Source: Ruminococcus_C sp963590855 (GTDB taxonomy: Bacteria > Bacillota > Clostridia > Oscillospirales > Ruminococcaceae). From it: a stretch of DNA of 14,051 nt. Within the stretch, counting starts at the first letter, position 1, and the number at the start of each line of letters is the position of its first letter. The notes under the pieces are model-generated. The model had not been told where the DNA came from. It was given only the letters and a program-made list of their open reading frames with translations, and did no database searches. The position numbers and the translations under genes are program-made. The stretch covers positions 1 through 14,051 of the forward strand of contig CAVAQT010000043.1 of the NCBI GenBank assembly GCA_963590855.1, written 5' to 3'. Shown one piece after another: positions 13,832 to 14,051 of the stretch.

Positions 13832-13942
13832 GATTCCAGGCAGCAAGTGCAGAGTGCCCTGTGCCGCCGTAATTCGTTTTTCTTTTCAGAGTCTGTCGCC
13901 GCAGTGATTCCTGCACCTGGTCATCGGCAGACTCTCAGACAT
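13832..13942 (-). promoter_or_regulatory. Structured 5' leader of greA-lysS
   Basis: Between the predicted start near 13942 and the greA ribosome binding site, the - strand can form two hairpins. The first pairs AGAGTCTG (13935-13928) with CAGACTCT (13895-13888), with inner CCG/CGG and GCAG/CTGC helices. The second pairs GGCGGCA (13868-13862) with TGCTGCC (13845-13839), with an inner CAG/CTG. Neither is followed by a T-run, so they are not terminators. The ribosome binding site is left free. I do not recognise a known riboswitch or T-box in it. Confidence 0.45.
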
Positions 13943-13948
13943 TATTTT

Positions 13949-13977
13949 ATTATAGTATATTTTCGCAGAATTGTCAA
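13949..13977 (-). promoter_or_regulatory. Consensus sigma-A promoter of greA-lysS
   Basis: On the - strand, TTGACA (13977-13972) and TATAAT (13954-13949) are both perfect and separated by 17 bp. The transcript would start near 13942. The strength fits highly expressed housekeeping genes. Confidence 0.93.
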
Positions 13978-14008
13978 CTACGAATTTTTGATTTTTCAGG
14001 GCAACCGC

Positions 14009-14051
14009 ATGAAAAGATCAAACAAATTTATTGAAAATGACATTACAGAGG
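14009..14051 (+). CDS. Possible start of a rightward gene, cut by the window edge
   Basis: An ATG at 14009 opens a frame that remains open for 14 codons to the edge and reads MKRSNKFIENDITE, a plausible hydrophilic N-terminus. Only a weak CAGGG precedes it, and no clear rightward promoter is seen in the short gap from the greA promoter. There is too little sequence to name a product. It could be chance. Confidence 0.22.
   Translation, partial: MKRSNKFIENDITE

Noticed and set aside
13816..13942. T-box leader for lysS in the greA upstream region
   Set aside because: No T-box core sequence (TGGNACCGCG) and no terminator/antiterminator pair.

Overview
The window looks like chromosomal housekeeping DNA from a low-to-mid GC Gram-positive anaerobe of the Clostridia, most likely an Oscillospiraceae/Ruminococcus-type gut bacterium. 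This rests on strong AGGAGG ribosome binding sites, sigma-A promoters with 17-bp spacers, a PRD-type antiterminator, a Firmicutes-type glucose EIICBA and a crcB fluoride riboswitch. The species assignment is inference. No insertion sequence, CRISPR array, tRNA, rRNA or prophage gene is visible.

Layout. Bases 1-5953 (+ strand) hold a compact PTS operon. An upstream terminator is followed by a promoter and a leader with an RNA antiterminator (RAT) overlapping an intrinsic terminator. Then come a LicT/GlcT-family antiterminator, a glucose-family EIICBA, HPr, a family I inorganic pyrophosphatase and Enzyme I. A perfect bidirectional hairpin separates this operon from a convergent galE (- strand, to 7052). 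A divergent intergenic region carries the galE promoter, a second promoter and a dyad, and leads to a small FMN-binding split-barrel (PNPOx-like) protein (+). Another bidirectional terminator follows. From there to 13815 every gene is on the - strand. In transcription order these are greA-lysS, then a terminator, then a membrane protein of unknown function, nfo (endonuclease IV) and a YobA/DUF3221-like membrane protein, and finally a separately promoted CLC-F fluoride exporter gene with its own fluoride riboswitch. The last 43 bases may hold the start of a rightward gene.

How it works together. The left half is a complete PEP-to-sugar phosphorelay: EI, HPr, and the IIA and IIB domains of the permease. 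Its antiterminator has all four PRD histidines, so it should sense PTS flux, and it appears to control its own transcript because the RAT lies ahead of its own gene. An extended -10 promoter just before HPr could give EI/HPr/pyrophosphatase a basal supply independent of antitermination. Two features stand out. A pyrophosphatase gene lies between the HPr and EI genes. HPr has His15 but a lysine where Bacillus HPr has the regulatory Ser46.

The most complete regulatory device in the window is the fluoride switch ahead of the CLC-F gene: a consensus promoter, a crcB aptamer with a small inserted hairpin, and a terminator that reuses the 3' strand of the aptamer. Other points of interest are a lysyl-tRNA synthetase with substitutions in an otherwise highly conserved lysine-pocket loop, a GalE whose gatekeeper residue is Ser, and a structured greA leader.
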